From Sphingomonadales bacterium (GTDB lineage Bacteria > Pseudomonadota > Alphaproteobacteria > Sphingomonadales > Sphingomonadaceae): a stretch of DNA of 57,859 bases. The stretch is taken from positions 1 to 57,859 of the forward strand of contig JAACPW010000019.1 in the NCBI GenBank assembly GCA_009995225.1, written 5' to 3'. The notes beneath the pieces were generated by a model. That model saw nothing but the letters and a program-made list of their open reading frames with translations, did not search any database and had not been told where the DNA came from. Of the stretch, positions 17,931-29,592 are shown piece by piece; the first letter of the stretch is position 1, and every line of letters begins with the position of its first letter. The translations under genes and the position numbers were made by a program.

Positions 17931-17963
17931 AAAGGGGCGGGCCGGTGATCGGCTCGCCCCTTT
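17931..17963. terminator. bidirectional terminator between the surface protein gene and the rhodanese gene
   Basis: AAAGGGGCG and CGCCCCTTT form a perfect 9-bp stem, extended through one G-T pair to GCCG/CGGC around a GTGAT loop. It lies between convergent genes, with A- and T-rich ends on each side. Confidence 0.8.
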
Positions 17964-17987
17964 GCGTTGGTGCCGGGATGATGTGGG

Positions 17988-18509
17988 CTAGGGCTTCTCG
18001 ACCGGCTGACCGGCGGCTTCCCATGCGAGAATCCCGCCTTCCAGATGGGTGGCCGGTTCGCCCGTCGCCTCGGCCAGCTTGGCCGCTGCAACGGCGGAGC
18101 GGCGGTCGGACCGGCAATAGAGCACCACCTCGCGCCCGTCGGACAGATCGAGCGCTGCCGGATCGAACCGGTCGAGCGGAATGTGTTCCGCTCCGGCAAT
18201 CATGCCCTCAGCCACTTCGGCATCGGTTCGCACGTCGATCAGGCGGAGATTGCCTCGCGCGATCCGCGCCACCAATTCCTCAGGGGACAGTGTAATCAAT
18301 GGAGGCTGGGCCGCAGTCGCAGGCACCGCCGCGTCGTCTTCCGCGCCCGGGGCGGCCCCGGCCATGGCCAGTTCAAACCCCAGCGGCATCCCAGGCGCCC
18401 GGTCGCGATCCGCTCCGTCTCCCTCGCCCCCGCAGCCCGCGAGCACCAGCAGAACGGGTGCAAGCGGCAAAGCCGGGAGGAGGAAAGCGGTGCGGCGGTC
18501 TGGCGTCAT
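17988..18509 (-). CDS. rhodanese-domain lipoprotein
   Basis: About 173 residues. The signal peptide ends in the lipobox VLAGC near residue 26, so the protein is anchored in the envelope. The rhodanese domain follows (LIDVRTDAEVAEGMIAGAEHIPLD, then VVLYCRSDRRSAVAA with the active Cys of the CRSDRR loop). Rhodaneses transfer sulfur to thiol acceptors; single-domain envelope versions have no established substrate. AAAGG lies 7 bp before the ATG at 18509. It follows the aconitase gene by 8 bp in the same direction, so the two form an operon. Confidence 0.85.
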   Translation of the reverse strand: MTPDRRTAFLLPALPLAPVLLVLAGCGGEGDGADRDRAPGMPLGFELAMAGAAPGAEDDAAVPATAAQPPLITLSPEELVARIARGNLRLIDVRTDAEVAEGMIAGAEHIPLDRFDPAALDLSDGREVVLYCRSDRRSAVAAAKLAEATGEPATHLEGGILAWEAAGQPVEKP

Positions 18510-18517
18510 GCGTGCCT

Positions 18518-21190
<2,673 letters not shown>

Positions 21191-21319
21191 GGGAGGGTTC
21201 ATCCTTTTCGATTGGCCCGCCCCCGATCCACCAAGGGCGCGGTTTTCACGGGCGCACCTGCGCTGTTAGGGGCGCAAGGTCAAGGGGGCCAAGGGCAGAT
21301 TCGGCCTTGGCAATTTGTC

Positions 21320-22210
21320 TCAGGCGGCCGGTTCGAGCGAAGGACGGGCCGGACGGGTGGCCAGCCAGCACCCCGCCACGATCAACGCGGTTCCGGCAAG
21401 CGTGGGCCATGTCACCGCCTCGCGGAAGAACAGCCAGCCCAGCAGACTCGCCCAGATAAAGCCCGAATATTCGGTCGGCACCAGCACGCTCGCAGGCGCG
21501 CGGGCATAGGCCCAGGCGATCGAGAGCGACCCCGCCACCGTCAGCGCGCCCGCCGCCAGCAGCGGCATCAGCGCCTCACCCGAAAGCGGGGCCCACAGGA
21601 GCGGGGCGAGGGTCAGCAGCACCAAACCGCCGATCCCGCTGTGAAAGGTCGCAATCTCCAGCGGCCCGGCGACCTGCGCCTGCTGGCGGATGACGATGAA
21701 GTTATAGGCATACAGCAACGCCGAGATGAACAGCGATGCCACGCCCAGCGCCGCGCCTTCATCAAATTCACCCTGCCCGATCCGCCCGCCCACGATCACC
21801 AGCGTGCCGGCAAAGCCCAGCACACTCGCGCCGATCGCCGCGCGGCTGATCATCTCTCCCAGCAGCACGCGGGCCAGGTACAGCGCGATCAGCGGGGCGA
21901 TGAAACTCAGCGCGATGGCTTCGGCCAGCGGGAGCAGCGTGAGGGCGTAGAAGAACGTCAGCGCCATGAAGGCCGACACCACCCCGCGTATCCAGTGCAA
22001 CCTCCACACGCTGCGCGAAGGCATCCGTGCGCCGCGGGCCAGCCACACGGGTGCGATCATGGCCGCACCGATAAAGGCGCGCAGCACCGTGGCGGTGTAG
22101 GCGCCGATCATCAGCGCCGCTTCTTTCATGAAGGCATCCATCAGGGACAGGAAGCCGACCCCCGCCAGTGCGGCAGCAAAAGGCAGCAGGGCATGGCGCT
22201 GAGACGACAT
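21320..22210 (-). CDS. EamA-type drug/metabolite transporter (DMT superfamily)
   Basis: A 296-residue inner-membrane protein with about ten hydrophobic helices arranged as two EamA repeats (LRAFIGAAMIAPVWL in the first, VLVPTEYSGFIWASLLGWLFF in the second). DMT transporters export metabolites or amino acids; the substrate cannot be read from the sequence. The gene stands alone between acnA and the L,D-transpeptidase gene. Confidence 0.88.
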   Translation of the reverse strand: MSSQRHALLPFAAALAGVGFLSLMDAFMKEAALMIGAYTATVLRAFIGAAMIAPVWLARGARMPSRSVWRLHWIRGVVSAFMALTFFYALTLLPLAEAIALSFIAPLIALYLARVLLGEMISRAAIGASVLGFAGTLVIVGGRIGQGEFDEGAALGVASLFISALLYAYNFIVIRQQAQVAGPLEIATFHSGIGGLVLLTLAPLLWAPLSGEALMPLLAAGALTVAGSLSIAWAYARAPASVLVPTEYSGFIWASLLGWLFFREAVTWPTLAGTALIVAGCWLATRPARPSLEPAA

Positions 22211-22375
22211 CCCGGCGTCTTAGGCGAGGGTGCCTTGAAGGTCACGCCTTGGCCACAGGGGTGTGAACATTAATCCAGGTGAAAGCCAAGATGGTTGATA
22301 GGGGCATGACCCAAGGGGTATGAGAACGCGAATGTATTCGGCCGCACCTTTGGCGGCTCGGGGCGAAAAGGCAGT

Positions 22376-23797
22376 ATGGAAATGAAGTTTTCGGGCAAAT
22401 TGGCAGGCGGCATCGCCACCGCAGCGCTTGTGGCGACCACCGCGTTCGCACAGGACGGCGCGGGCTCTTCCGCAAGCCCGCAGCCGGCCCCGGTCGAGCA
22501 GGCCAGCCGCCCCTATCCGGCCACCGTGCCGCCGCCACCGACACCGCGCGAATCCGTGGCCGAGGTGTTCGGTCAGACCATATCCGAGCCGGTGGTGCAG
22601 GGCGCTGCAACCTTTGCGCCGCTGGTGCAGGATTGGACCGTGGGTCAGGCCGAACAACTGGTTGCGGTCATTGAAGGGATTGGCTCCGAAGGGCTCGACC
22701 CCAAGGACTACGATCTTCAGCCGCTCAAGGTCGCGCTGGCATCCGGCCCTTCGGCGGAGCTGAGCCAGCTTGCCTCGCAAAGCTTCGTCTGGCTGGTCGA
22801 GGATCTGCGCGACGGGCGCACCCCGATGGAAGCGCGCGAGCAGTGGTTTGTGGTCGATCCAGACCGTGATCTGAACCCTGCGGGCAAGGTCATGGAAGAG
22901 GCGCTGGCCAGCGGCGACATTGCGGACGCGCTGATGGCGCTCAACCCGACGCATCCCGATTATGCCAAGTTGAAGGCCGAACTGGCCGCAACGCCCGCCA
23001 GCAACGCGGCCAAGCACAAGCTGATCCGCGCCAACATGGACCGCTGGCGCTGGCTGGGCCGCGATCTGGGTTCGCAATACCTCATCACCAATGTGCCGGA
23101 GTTCCAACTGCGCCTGACGGTGCGTGACAAGATCATCAGCACTTACCGCACGGTGGTGGGCAAGCCGGGGCGCACCGCAACGCCGCAATTGGCCGAAATG
23201 GTCGAAGGCGTGGTGTTCAACCCGACCTGGACGGTGCCGCAATCCATCGTCAAGGGCGAAGGGCTGGGCGCCAAGGTTCTCGCCAACCCGGCCTGGGGAA
23301 AGCGCAACGGATACGTCGCCACCAAGGGCGCGAACGGCTATATCTCCGTGGTGCAGCAGCCGGGGCCGGGCAATTCGCTGGGCATGATGAAGCTGGAAAT
23401 GCCCAACGAGCACGCGATCTTCTTCCACGACACGCCTTCGCGCCACCTGTTCGCCAATGATGCCCGCGCGCTGAGCCATGGCTGCATCCGCACCGAACGG
23501 GCGCTGGAACTGGCAATGACTATGGCGATCGTCGGCAAGGGCGCGACCAAGGACGAGGCCGTGGCAATCTCGACCTCGGGCAAATACACCAAGGTCATGC
23601 TGGAAAAGCAGTGGCCCGCCTACATCACCTATTTCACGATGGCATCGGACATCAACGGCGAGATGGCGACGTTCAAGGACATCTACGGCCGCGATGCACC
23701 AGTGCTCGCCAGCCTCGACAAGCCGCGGGTGCGCAACCGGACGACGGTGCCGACCGATGAAGTGATTGTGATCGAGGACGATCTTCAGGATAGCTAG
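22376..23797 (+). CDS. L,D-transpeptidase (YcbB-type YkuD domain)
   Basis: Periplasmic enzyme expected to form 3-3 cross-links in peptidoglycan or to attach proteins to it. The 473-residue protein has a signal peptide ending TAFAQ. A scaffold region follows, and then a YkuD catalytic domain with FFHDTPS and the SHGCIR motif, so the catalytic Cys is near residue 370. The spacing and the LFANDARALSHGC segment fit the YcbB-like group. GAAAAGG lies a few bases before the ATG. It is convergent with a second, unrelated L,D-transpeptidase. Confidence 0.9.
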   Translation: MEMKFSGKLAGGIATAALVATTAFAQDGAGSSASPQPAPVEQASRPYPATVPPPPTPRESVAEVFGQTISEPVVQGAATFAPLVQDWTVGQAEQLVAVIEGIGSEGLDPKDYDLQPLKVALASGPSAELSQLASQSFVWLVEDLRDGRTPMEAREQWFVVDPDRDLNPAGKVMEEALASGDIADALMALNPTHPDYAKLKAELAATPASNAAKHKLIRANMDRWRWLGRDLGSQYLITNVPEFQLRLTVRDKIISTYRTVVGKPGRTATPQLAEMVEGVVFNPTWTVPQSIVKGEGLGAKVLANPAWGKRNGYVATKGANGYISVVQQPGPGNSLGMMKLEMPNEHAIFFHDTPSRHLFANDARALSHGCIRTERALELAMTMAIVGKGATKDEAVAISTSGKYTKVMLEKQWPAYITYFTMASDINGEMATFKDIYGRDAPVLASLDKPRVRNRTTVPTDEVIVIEDDLQDS

Positions 23798-23821
23798 GCG
23801 GTCCGTAGCGGGAATACGACA

Positions 23822-23858
23822 ATAGCAAAGAGCCGGGCAGTGATCCGGCTTCAGCTAT
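23822..23858. terminator. probable bidirectional hairpin between the two L,D-transpeptidase genes
   Basis: AGCCGG (23831-23836) pairs with CCGGCT (23845-23850), and ATAGC with GCTAT outside it. No strong T run; placed between convergent stops. Confidence 0.4.
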
Positions 23859-23884
23859 CCCGTTCAACGCGCGTAGGAAACGGA

Positions 23885-24586
23885 TTAGTACCCGCTGATC
23901 GCGGGACGGTGGGACAGATCCAGCGGCACACGCTCGATCATCGCCAGTTCGGGCACCGGCTGGATGCTGCCGTCTTCCTCCAGACCCAGCGAGTCCGCAA
24001 ACAGCAGCCGCCCGCCCGACAGGTGCATCAGCGCCACGCGGAACTGTTCCTCGCCCATCGCGAAGCAGCCGTTGGAGCGGCCCAGGCGGCCATATTGTGC
24101 CAGATGCGCAGACTCCGCATAGTCGGCGCGGTGCATCACGATGTAGCGGCGCAGCGCCGCTTCGTTGCTCTGATCAAGGCCGCCCAACCGCACCGAGGTG
24201 CCGTAGCGGCCCTTGTACCATTCCCACGTCACATAGGCCCCGCGGCTGGTGGCGTTCGATCCTTCGGTGTTGCTGAACTGCTTGAGCCAGCCATCATGCT
24301 GCGGGTCCGATCCCATGCCGTGGCTGACGTGATAGGATTGCACTTCGCTGCGGTCGAGATTGACGAAGTGGAAGCGCGGCTTGGCGGAATGCAGGCCGAA
24401 ATCGGCGATGCCGACAATGTCGCGCTTCCAGATCGCATCGCCTGCACGGGCCACCTCGCGTTGTGCGATTGCCATCAGGGTGCGGTCGCGCGGTGTGCCG
24501 GATACGGCGGACGCGAAAACACGAGCGGGCACGGCGAGCGCCGCTCCCACTGCCAAGGTGCCTTTCAGAATGTCACGCCGCTTCAT
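23885..24586 (-). CDS. L,D-transpeptidase-like protein of the YkuD_2 family, Tat-type leader
   Basis: The 233-residue protein starts MKRRDILKGTLAVGAALAVPA, a twin-arginine-like export signal. It then shows the YkuD_2 pattern: FGLHSAKPRFHFVNLD, SHGMGSDP, YIVMHRADY and the catalytic GRSNGCFAM with Cys near residue 170. Family members act on murein or are of unknown specificity. Folded export by Tat would be unusual for this class and suggests a cofactor or early folding, but this is only read from the leader. Confidence 0.85.
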   Translation of the reverse strand: MKRRDILKGTLAVGAALAVPARVFASAVSGTPRDRTLMAIAQREVARAGDAIWKRDIVGIADFGLHSAKPRFHFVNLDRSEVQSYHVSHGMGSDPQHDGWLKQFSNTEGSNATSRGAYVTWEWYKGRYGTSVRLGGLDQSNEAALRRYIVMHRADYAESAHLAQYGRLGRSNGCFAMGEEQFRVALMHLSGGRLLFADSLGLEEDGSIQPVPELAMIERVPLDLSHRPAISGY

Positions 24587-24655
24587 CTGTTCTCAACGTA
24601 ACCCCTGTGCCCTGCGTTCCCAATACGCCGCGCAACGGTTCATCGCAGGCATGCC

Positions 24656-25579
24656 TCATCTCGTGGAGGGATGGGCGGGAAACGCGCTGTTCGCCTCGGC
24701 CATCGTCAGCATCGAGGCGGCATGGCGTGCGGCAACTAGACGCGGATCATCACCATAACCGCCGCCCAGCGCGCTTGCGATCGGCAGGCCGCGCCGACGC
24801 GTTTCGGTGACGACATAGCGATCCCGCAGCGCCAGCCCTGCGTCCGTCAGGCCAAGCCGCCCCAGCTTGTCATCATGGTGCGGGTCGACCCCGGCCTGAT
24901 ACAGCACGAAATCGGGCGCGAAGTCTGCCAGAATGTCGGGCAAGTGACGGGTGAGGACAGCCATGTAGCCATCGTCATCCATCCCGTCGGGCAGGCCGAT
25001 ATCGCGGCTGGAGCGCGCTTTCCTGACGGGGAAGTTCTTCTCGGCATGGAGCGACAGGGTGAAGATGTCTTCGCGCCCGGCGGTCAGGCTGGCGGTGCCA
25101 TCGCCCTGATGCACGTCCAGATCGACGATCAGCACCCGCTGCGCATCGCCTTGCGCAATCAGGCGGTTGGCGGTGACGGCCAGATCGTTGAACACGCAAT
25201 AGCCTGCGCCCGTGTCATGCAGCGCATGGTGGCTTCCAGCAGCAGAATTGGCGGCATAGCCGTGCTGACGGGCCAACTGCGCGGCGAGCCAGGTGCCCCC
25301 ATTGGTGTGGCGCACGCGCGATGCGATGGCAGGCGTGACGGGAAAGCCGATGCGGCGCTCCTTCTCACGCGGCACACCGGCCCGGAACACCTGATCGACA
25401 TAGTCGGGGCAGTGCACCGCCTCCAGCCATTCCCGTGGCATCGGCTCGGGCGCGTGGACGGTGACAGGTGCGCCGCTGGCCCGCAGTTCCTCCATCACGA
25501 GGTAGTACTTGTCGAATCGGAACGTGCCGCGTTCGGGGCGCGGCGCCATGTAATCGGCGTGGTGGACGACGTGCAGCAT
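24656..25579 (-). CDS. HDAC-like deacetylase (acetoin utilisation/polyamine deacetylase family)
   Basis: A 307-residue zinc amidohydrolase of the arginase/deacetylase fold. GSHHALHD gives the catalytic His pair, GYCVFND the tunnel, VLIVDLDVHQGDGT the zinc Asp/His, and LYQAGVDPHHDD the second zinc Asp. The short length and motif set resemble class IV HDAC-like bacterial proteins. Substrate unknown: acetyl-polyamines, acetyl-proteins or small acetyl amides are possible. It is preceded by the second copy of the 26-bp sequence found upstream of ruvA. It runs downstream of, and in the same direction as, mntP. Confidence 0.88.
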   Translation of the reverse strand: MLHVVHHADYMAPRPERGTFRFDKYYLVMEELRASGAPVTVHAPEPMPREWLEAVHCPDYVDQVFRAGVPREKERRIGFPVTPAIASRVRHTNGGTWLAAQLARQHGYAANSAAGSHHALHDTGAGYCVFNDLAVTANRLIAQGDAQRVLIVDLDVHQGDGTASLTAGREDIFTLSLHAEKNFPVRKARSSRDIGLPDGMDDDGYMAVLTRHLPDILADFAPDFVLYQAGVDPHHDDKLGRLGLTDAGLALRDRYVVTETRRRGLPIASALGGGYGDDPRLVAARHAASMLTMAEANSAFPAHPSTR

Positions 25580-25606
25580 TCAGCCTCGCGCTTGCGTTCC
25601 TGTCTG

Positions 25607-25632
25607 TTGGAGACACATGAGACACTGTCCAG
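25607..25632 (-). repeat. 26-bp sequence upstream of the HDAC-like gene, identical to one upstream of ruvA
   Basis: Exact reverse complement of 13815-13840. It ends 27 bp before the deacetylase start and reads towards that gene, so both copies have the same orientation relative to their downstream gene. Confidence 0.7.
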
Positions 25633-25741
25633 AAACCGAAAATACGCCGGTGGCGCGGTTCCGGTTGCAGGCGTGAGGGGGAAGGGGCGGCACCGGGTCC
25701 ATGCGCAGGGTCATGCCAGCATCACGGCGTGTAGGACAGCT

Positions 25742-26287
25742 TCACAGCCAGCTAGTGTGTTCGGCAAGGATTTTGCACCCCAATCCGATCAGGATCACCC
25801 CGCCTGCGCGCTCCGCCCATTCGCCCAGGCGGTCGCCCGCGCGCCGGCCCAGCACCACGCCTGCACCGCTCAGCGCGAAGGTGACGAGGCCGATCACCGC
25901 AACCGCAGTGATCGGGCCAATGCCCAGCGCAGGCAGCGTGATCCCGGCGGCCAGCGCATCAATGCTGGTGGCAATGCCCGCGATCAGCAGCGCCCGGCCG
26001 GTCAGCGCGCGCGCGGCGCTGTCATCGCCGTCATGCCCGCGCAGCATCCGCACACCGAGGAAGGTGAGCAGGCCGAACGCAATCCAGTGATCGACCGCCG
26101 CGACATAGGCGAGAGCGACCGCGCCGATCCCCCAGCCGATCAACGGCATCACGCCTTGAAACAGACCAAATGTCAGCGCGATGGCCAGTCCTCCGCCAAA
26201 CCCCGGACGGCACCGCGCGCCCTGTGTCAGCGCCACGGCGAAGGCATCCATCGCCAAGGCGAGGGCAAGCAGCAGCGCTTCGATCAT
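25742..26287 (-). CDS. mntP: manganese efflux pump MntP
   Basis: A 181-residue membrane protein made of two homologous three-helix halves: ALAMDAFAVALTQGA with the conserved Asp in helix 1, and IAGIATSIDALAAG with its counterpart in helix 4. MntP exports manganese from the cytoplasm. Its start overlaps the stop of the thioredoxin-like lipoprotein gene by 4 bp, so they are coupled. In many bacteria mntP is controlled by a Mn riboswitch or MntR; no room for a riboswitch exists here because of the overlap. Confidence 0.9.
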   Translation of the reverse strand: MIEALLLALALAMDAFAVALTQGARCRPGFGGGLAIALTFGLFQGVMPLIGWGIGAVALAYVAAVDHWIAFGLLTFLGVRMLRGHDGDDSAARALTGRALLIAGIATSIDALAAGITLPALGIGPITAVAVIGLVTFALSGAGVVLGRRAGDRLGEWAERAGGVILIGLGCKILAEHTSWL

Positions 26288-26796
26288 GGGACGGGCAGGG
26301 CAGGTGCTTCGGCCAGCGCGGCAAGCTCGGCAAAGATCGCGTCCTCGCTGCGGCTGGCGGCATTGCGCCAGGTGGCGGCGGTTTCACGGTTGAGCAGCGC
26401 GCCGTCAGCGGACAACACCAGCAGCGCGGGCGTGCCCGGAATATCGGCGAGGCCGAAGCGGTGCGCGATGTCGAGATTGCGCCCCTCGCCGGTCTGCGGA
26501 ACGCCGATATCGACATAGACGACCTCGTAATGCGCGGCGGTGAGTGCGGCAAAGCGCGGTGTCTCCAGCCAACCGGCCAGCGCGCGGCTATCATGGCACC
26601 AGTTCGCGCCCATCGCCAGCAAGACCCGCTTGCCGCTGGCAGCGGCGCGGGTAAGCGCGGCGTCGACATCGGCCATGGCATCGGCTTCGGCCGTATAGGC
26701 GCGGGCTTCGGGATGCGTGGGCGCGGCGGCATCCCGCGTGTTTGCACAGGCCGTCAACGCCAGCGCAAGCAGCGCGGCCATCGTAGCCCGGATCAC
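26284..26796 (-). CDS. thioredoxin-fold lipoprotein with CxxS active site
   Basis: About 170 residues. The N-terminus [17 protein letters not shown] carries lipobox ALTAC. The rest is a thioredoxin-like domain: [21 protein letters not shown], then [12 protein letters not shown] with the cis-proline loop. The active site is WCHDS, so the second cysteine of CxxC is replaced by serine; this would not form the usual intramolecular disulfide. A GTG start at 26796 overlaps the ispG stop (GTGA); an ATG 15 bases further in is possible. mntP follows with a 4-bp overlap. Confidence 0.8.
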   Translation of the reverse strand: MIRATMAALLALALTACANTRDAAAPTHPEARAYTAEADAMADVDAALTRAAASGKRVLLAMGANWCHDSRALAGWLETPRFAALTAAHYEVVYVDIGVPQTGEGRNLDIAHRFGLADIPGTPALLVLSADGALLNRETAATWRNAASRSEDAIFAELAALAEAPALPVP

Positions 26797-27950
26797 TCGG
26801 CGGCTTCGGTGGCCATGGGCGGCGCGGCGTGGGGATCGAAGGCGGTCGCCTCGCCCGCGTCGATCGCGGCAGCCTTTTCCTCCACAAGGCGCACGATGTG
26901 ATCGAGCATCGCCTCGTCATCGATCGCGTGGGCCTTCAGCCCGGACAGGTAGACCATGTGCTTGCCATTGCCGCCGCCGGTCAGGCCGATGTCGGTCTCG
27001 CGCGCTTCGCCGGGGCCGTTGACGACGCAGCCGAGCACCGAAAGGCTCATGGGCGTCTTGATGTGTTCGAGCCGCTTTTCCAGCGTTTCCACTGTGCGGA
27101 TCACGTCGAAGCCCTGCCGCGAGCATGACGGGCAGGACACCACCCGCACGCCGCGGGTGCGCAGGCCCAAGGACTTGAGCATGTGGTAGCCGACCTTGAT
27201 TTCTTCTTCCGGCTCGGCCGACAGGCTGACGCGGATCGTGTCGCCGATCCCGGCCCACAGCAGGCTGCCCATGCCGATGCTGGATTTCACCGTGCCGCCG
27301 ATCAGCCCGCCTGCCTCGGTAATGCCGAGGTGCAGCGGGCAGTCGACTGTTTCGGCCAGCCCATGATAGGCCGCGACCGCCAGGAACACGTCGCTGGCTT
27401 TCACCGCCACCTTGAATTCGTGAAAATCGTGATCCTGCAGAAGCTTGATGTGATCGAGCGCGCTTTCGATCAACGCTTCGGGGCAGGGCTCGCCGTATTT
27501 TTCGAGCAGATCTTTTTCGAGCGACCCCGCGTTCACGCCGATGCGGATCGCGCAGCCATTGGCCTTGGCGGCACGCACCACTTCGGCGACGCGCTGGGCC
27601 GAGCCGATATTGCCGGGGTTGATCCGCAGGCACGCCGCGCCCGCATCAGCCGCTTCGAGCGCGCGCTTGTAGTGGAAATGGATGTCCGCAACGATCGGGA
27701 TGCGCGCTTCGCGGGTGATCGTCTTGAAATCGCGGGTCGATTCTTCGGTGGGGCAGGACACGCGGATCAGGTCCGCGCCCACTTCCTCGCACCGCCGGAT
27801 CTGGTCGAGCGTCGCGCGCACGTCCTCTGTCGGGGTGTTGGTCATGGTTTGCACGGTGATGGGCGCATCCCCGCCAACGGGGACATTCCCCACCATGATC
27901 TGACGCGATTTGCGCCGTTCGATTGTGCGCCACGGGCGGATGGAAGACAT
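26793..27950 (-). CDS. ispG: 4-hydroxy-3-methylbut-2-en-1-yl diphosphate synthase (GcpE)
   Basis: Penultimate step of the MEP isoprenoid pathway, a 4Fe-4S enzyme. The 385-residue protein shows the TIM-barrel part ([34 protein letters not shown]) and the C-terminal cluster domain with [11 protein letters not shown] and [11 protein letters not shown], giving the three cluster cysteines. The start MSSIRPWR at 27950 fits alphaproteobacterial homologues; an ATG at 27959 is possible. Three genes run in line with 4-bp overlaps: ispG, thioredoxin-like lipoprotein, mntP. Confidence 0.96.
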   Translation of the reverse strand: MSSIRPWRTIERRKSRQIMVGNVPVGGDAPITVQTMTNTPTEDVRATLDQIRRCEEVGADLIRVSCPTEESTRDFKTITREARIPIVADIHFHYKRALEAADAGAACLRINPGNIGSAQRVAEVVRAAKANGCAIRIGVNAGSLEKDLLEKYGEPCPEALIESALDHIKLLQDHDFHEFKVAVKASDVFLAVAAYHGLAETVDCPLHLGITEAGGLIGGTVKSSIGMGSLLWAGIGDTIRVSLSAEPEEEIKVGYHMLKSLGLRTRGVRVVSCPSCSRQGFDVIRTVETLEKRLEHIKTPMSLSVLGCVVNGPGEARETDIGLTGGGNGKHMVYLSGLKAHAIDDEAMLDHIVRLVEEKAAAIDAGEATAFDPHAAPPMATEAAE

Positions 27951-28037
27951 GAGGGGCATATAGGCTGCAAAGCGTTGCCCTGCAATGACAGACGGGAGGC
28001 TGCGGCGCACCTGCGCGCCGCCCACCCCGATGCTGCG

Positions 28038-28988
28038 TCAGGTCGGGAACTTTGCCCCGGTCATCTCCTCGCTCAGCTTCCACAGCCGGTCGGCAAAGCT
28101 GGGGTTGAGGGCATAGCGGCGCACGCCGCCACTGGCCGATTCGTCGTCGATCTCGGCCACGTGGCAATCCTCGCAATAGATCCCGCCCCGGCCTTCCAGC
28201 TCCGCTGCGGTCGCGGCCCAGCAGGTGGTAGCGGCGCCTTGCGGGATCGTCTTCCACTGGAAGCCACCGTCGCGGCTGCCGATACGCGCCATCAGCGCCT
28301 CGCGCATTTCGGGGGTCATGTGGCGGCCCAGATTGGTCTCGATCCCGCCGGGATGCACCGCATAGGCGTGTATACCCATCACCGCGTATCGCTGCTCGAT
28401 CCCCACGGTGAACAGCACATTGGCGGTCTTGGACTGGCCGTAGCTGGTCCAGGGATCATAGGGACGCTGCGTGAAGTGGGGATCGTCGAAATCGACCGGG
28501 GCCATGTGATGCCCGCGGCTCGACAGGTTGACGATGCGTTTCGCGGTGCCGCGCTCGATCAGCGGCATCAGTTCGGCGGTCATGGCAAAATGGCCGAGGT
28601 GATTGGTGCCAAATTGCCGCTCGAACCCGTCCGTGGTGTGCTCGAACGGCGTCGCCATGACGCCTGCGTTGTTGATGAGAATGTCGATTTTGTCGAACCG
28701 CTGGCGCGCGCGCGATGTGGCGGCGCCGATACTTTCGAGCGAGGCGAGGTCGAGCGTGATGGTGTCCAGTTGCGCATCCGGCAGATCGGCACGGATCGCC
28801 GCCTCCGCGTCATCCAGCTTGCCCTGATCGCGCCCGGCCATGATGATATGCGCGCCCCGCGCCGCCATGGCCCGCGCGGTTTCCTGCCCCAGCCCCGAAT
28901 TGGCGCCGGTGACGAAGACCGTCATTCCGGTAAGGTCGATGCCGTCCAGCACCTCGTCCGTGGTGCTTTCCTTGCCGAATGTGCTCAT
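28038..28988 (-). CDS. short-chain dehydrogenase/reductase (retinol-dehydrogenase-like)
   Basis: A 316-residue SDR. It has the NAD(P) site VTGANSGLGQETA near residue 30, NNAGVM, the catalytic Ser region RIVNLSSRGH, and YGQSK as the YxxxK pair. The long C-terminal region with EGRGGIYCEDC and FADRLWKLSEEMTGA is typical of the retinol-dehydrogenase-like bacterial SDRs. Substrate unknown. A GNAT gene precedes it in the same direction by 16 bp, so they may be co-transcribed. Confidence 0.9.
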   Translation of the reverse strand: MSTFGKESTTDEVLDGIDLTGMTVFVTGANSGLGQETARAMAARGAHIIMAGRDQGKLDDAEAAIRADLPDAQLDTITLDLASLESIGAATSRARQRFDKIDILINNAGVMATPFEHTTDGFERQFGTNHLGHFAMTAELMPLIERGTAKRIVNLSSRGHHMAPVDFDDPHFTQRPYDPWTSYGQSKTANVLFTVGIEQRYAVMGIHAYAVHPGGIETNLGRHMTPEMREALMARIGSRDGGFQWKTIPQGAATTCWAATAAELEGRGGIYCEDCHVAEIDDESASGGVRRYALNPSFADRLWKLSEEMTGAKFPT

Positions 28989-29004
28989 GCGCTCTCTCCT
29001 GTGG

Positions 29005-29517
29005 CTACAGCGTCAATTCGTATAGGAGTTCCGGGTCGAGATGTTCCCCCACCCGGAAGGTAATGTCCGCGATCTTGCCGAAACCGTAACGCTGGTAAAA
29101 CCGCTGCGCGCCGTAGTTTTCGGCATAGACCGACAGCACGATCGCATCATGGCCGCCCGCCTTGGCTTGCCCCAGCGCCCAGTCCATCAGCCTTGCGCCG
29201 ATGCCTGCGCCGGTGTGGCCGGGCAGCGCATATAGCTGAGCGAGTTCCAGCGGCCGGCGCGCTTGCGAATAGGCGGTGTAGTGGCTGGGGAAGCGCAATT
29301 TGCAGAACGCGATCAACGCGCCGTCCTGCTCGACCAGACAATGCGTGCAACTGTCGCCCGCGATCTCGGCTGCGACGGCTTGCGGGTCGTGGACTTCGGC
29401 GAGGAAGGCTGCGAGGTCGGCCTTGCGATAGAGGTGGCCGAAGGCAGCGACGAAGGTGTCTGCGCCCAGCTTGGCAAGCGCGGGGGCATCGGCGGGCGTG
29501 GCAGGGCGATAGATCAT
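29005..29517 (-). CDS. GNAT-family N-acetyltransferase
   Basis: A 170-residue single-domain GNAT. Acetyl-CoA binding is marked by LYALPGHTGAGIGARLMDWAL (the Q/R-x-x-G-x-G/A loop as HTGAGIGA), and AENYGAQRFYQRYGFGKIAD is the usual C-terminal motif. The acetyl acceptor cannot be predicted. The gene lies 16 bp upstream of the SDR gene. Confidence 0.88.
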   Translation of the reverse strand: MIYRPATPADAPALAKLGADTFVAAFGHLYRKADLAAFLAEVHDPQAVAAEIAGDSCTHCLVEQDGALIAFCKLRFPSHYTAYSQARRPLELAQLYALPGHTGAGIGARLMDWALGQAKAGGHDAIVLSVYAENYGAQRFYQRYGFGKIADITFRVGEHLDPELLYELTL

Positions 29518-29592
29518 GGCGCTTGGCCTAGCGTGCAGGGGCGACGCTGTTAAGCTGGCACAATGCGAAGCTGCGCGTTACACCTTGCGGCC

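Noticed and set aside
25742..26300. Manganese riboswitch in front of mntP
   Set aside because: mntP overlaps the upstream gene by 4 bp, so there is no leader for a riboswitch.
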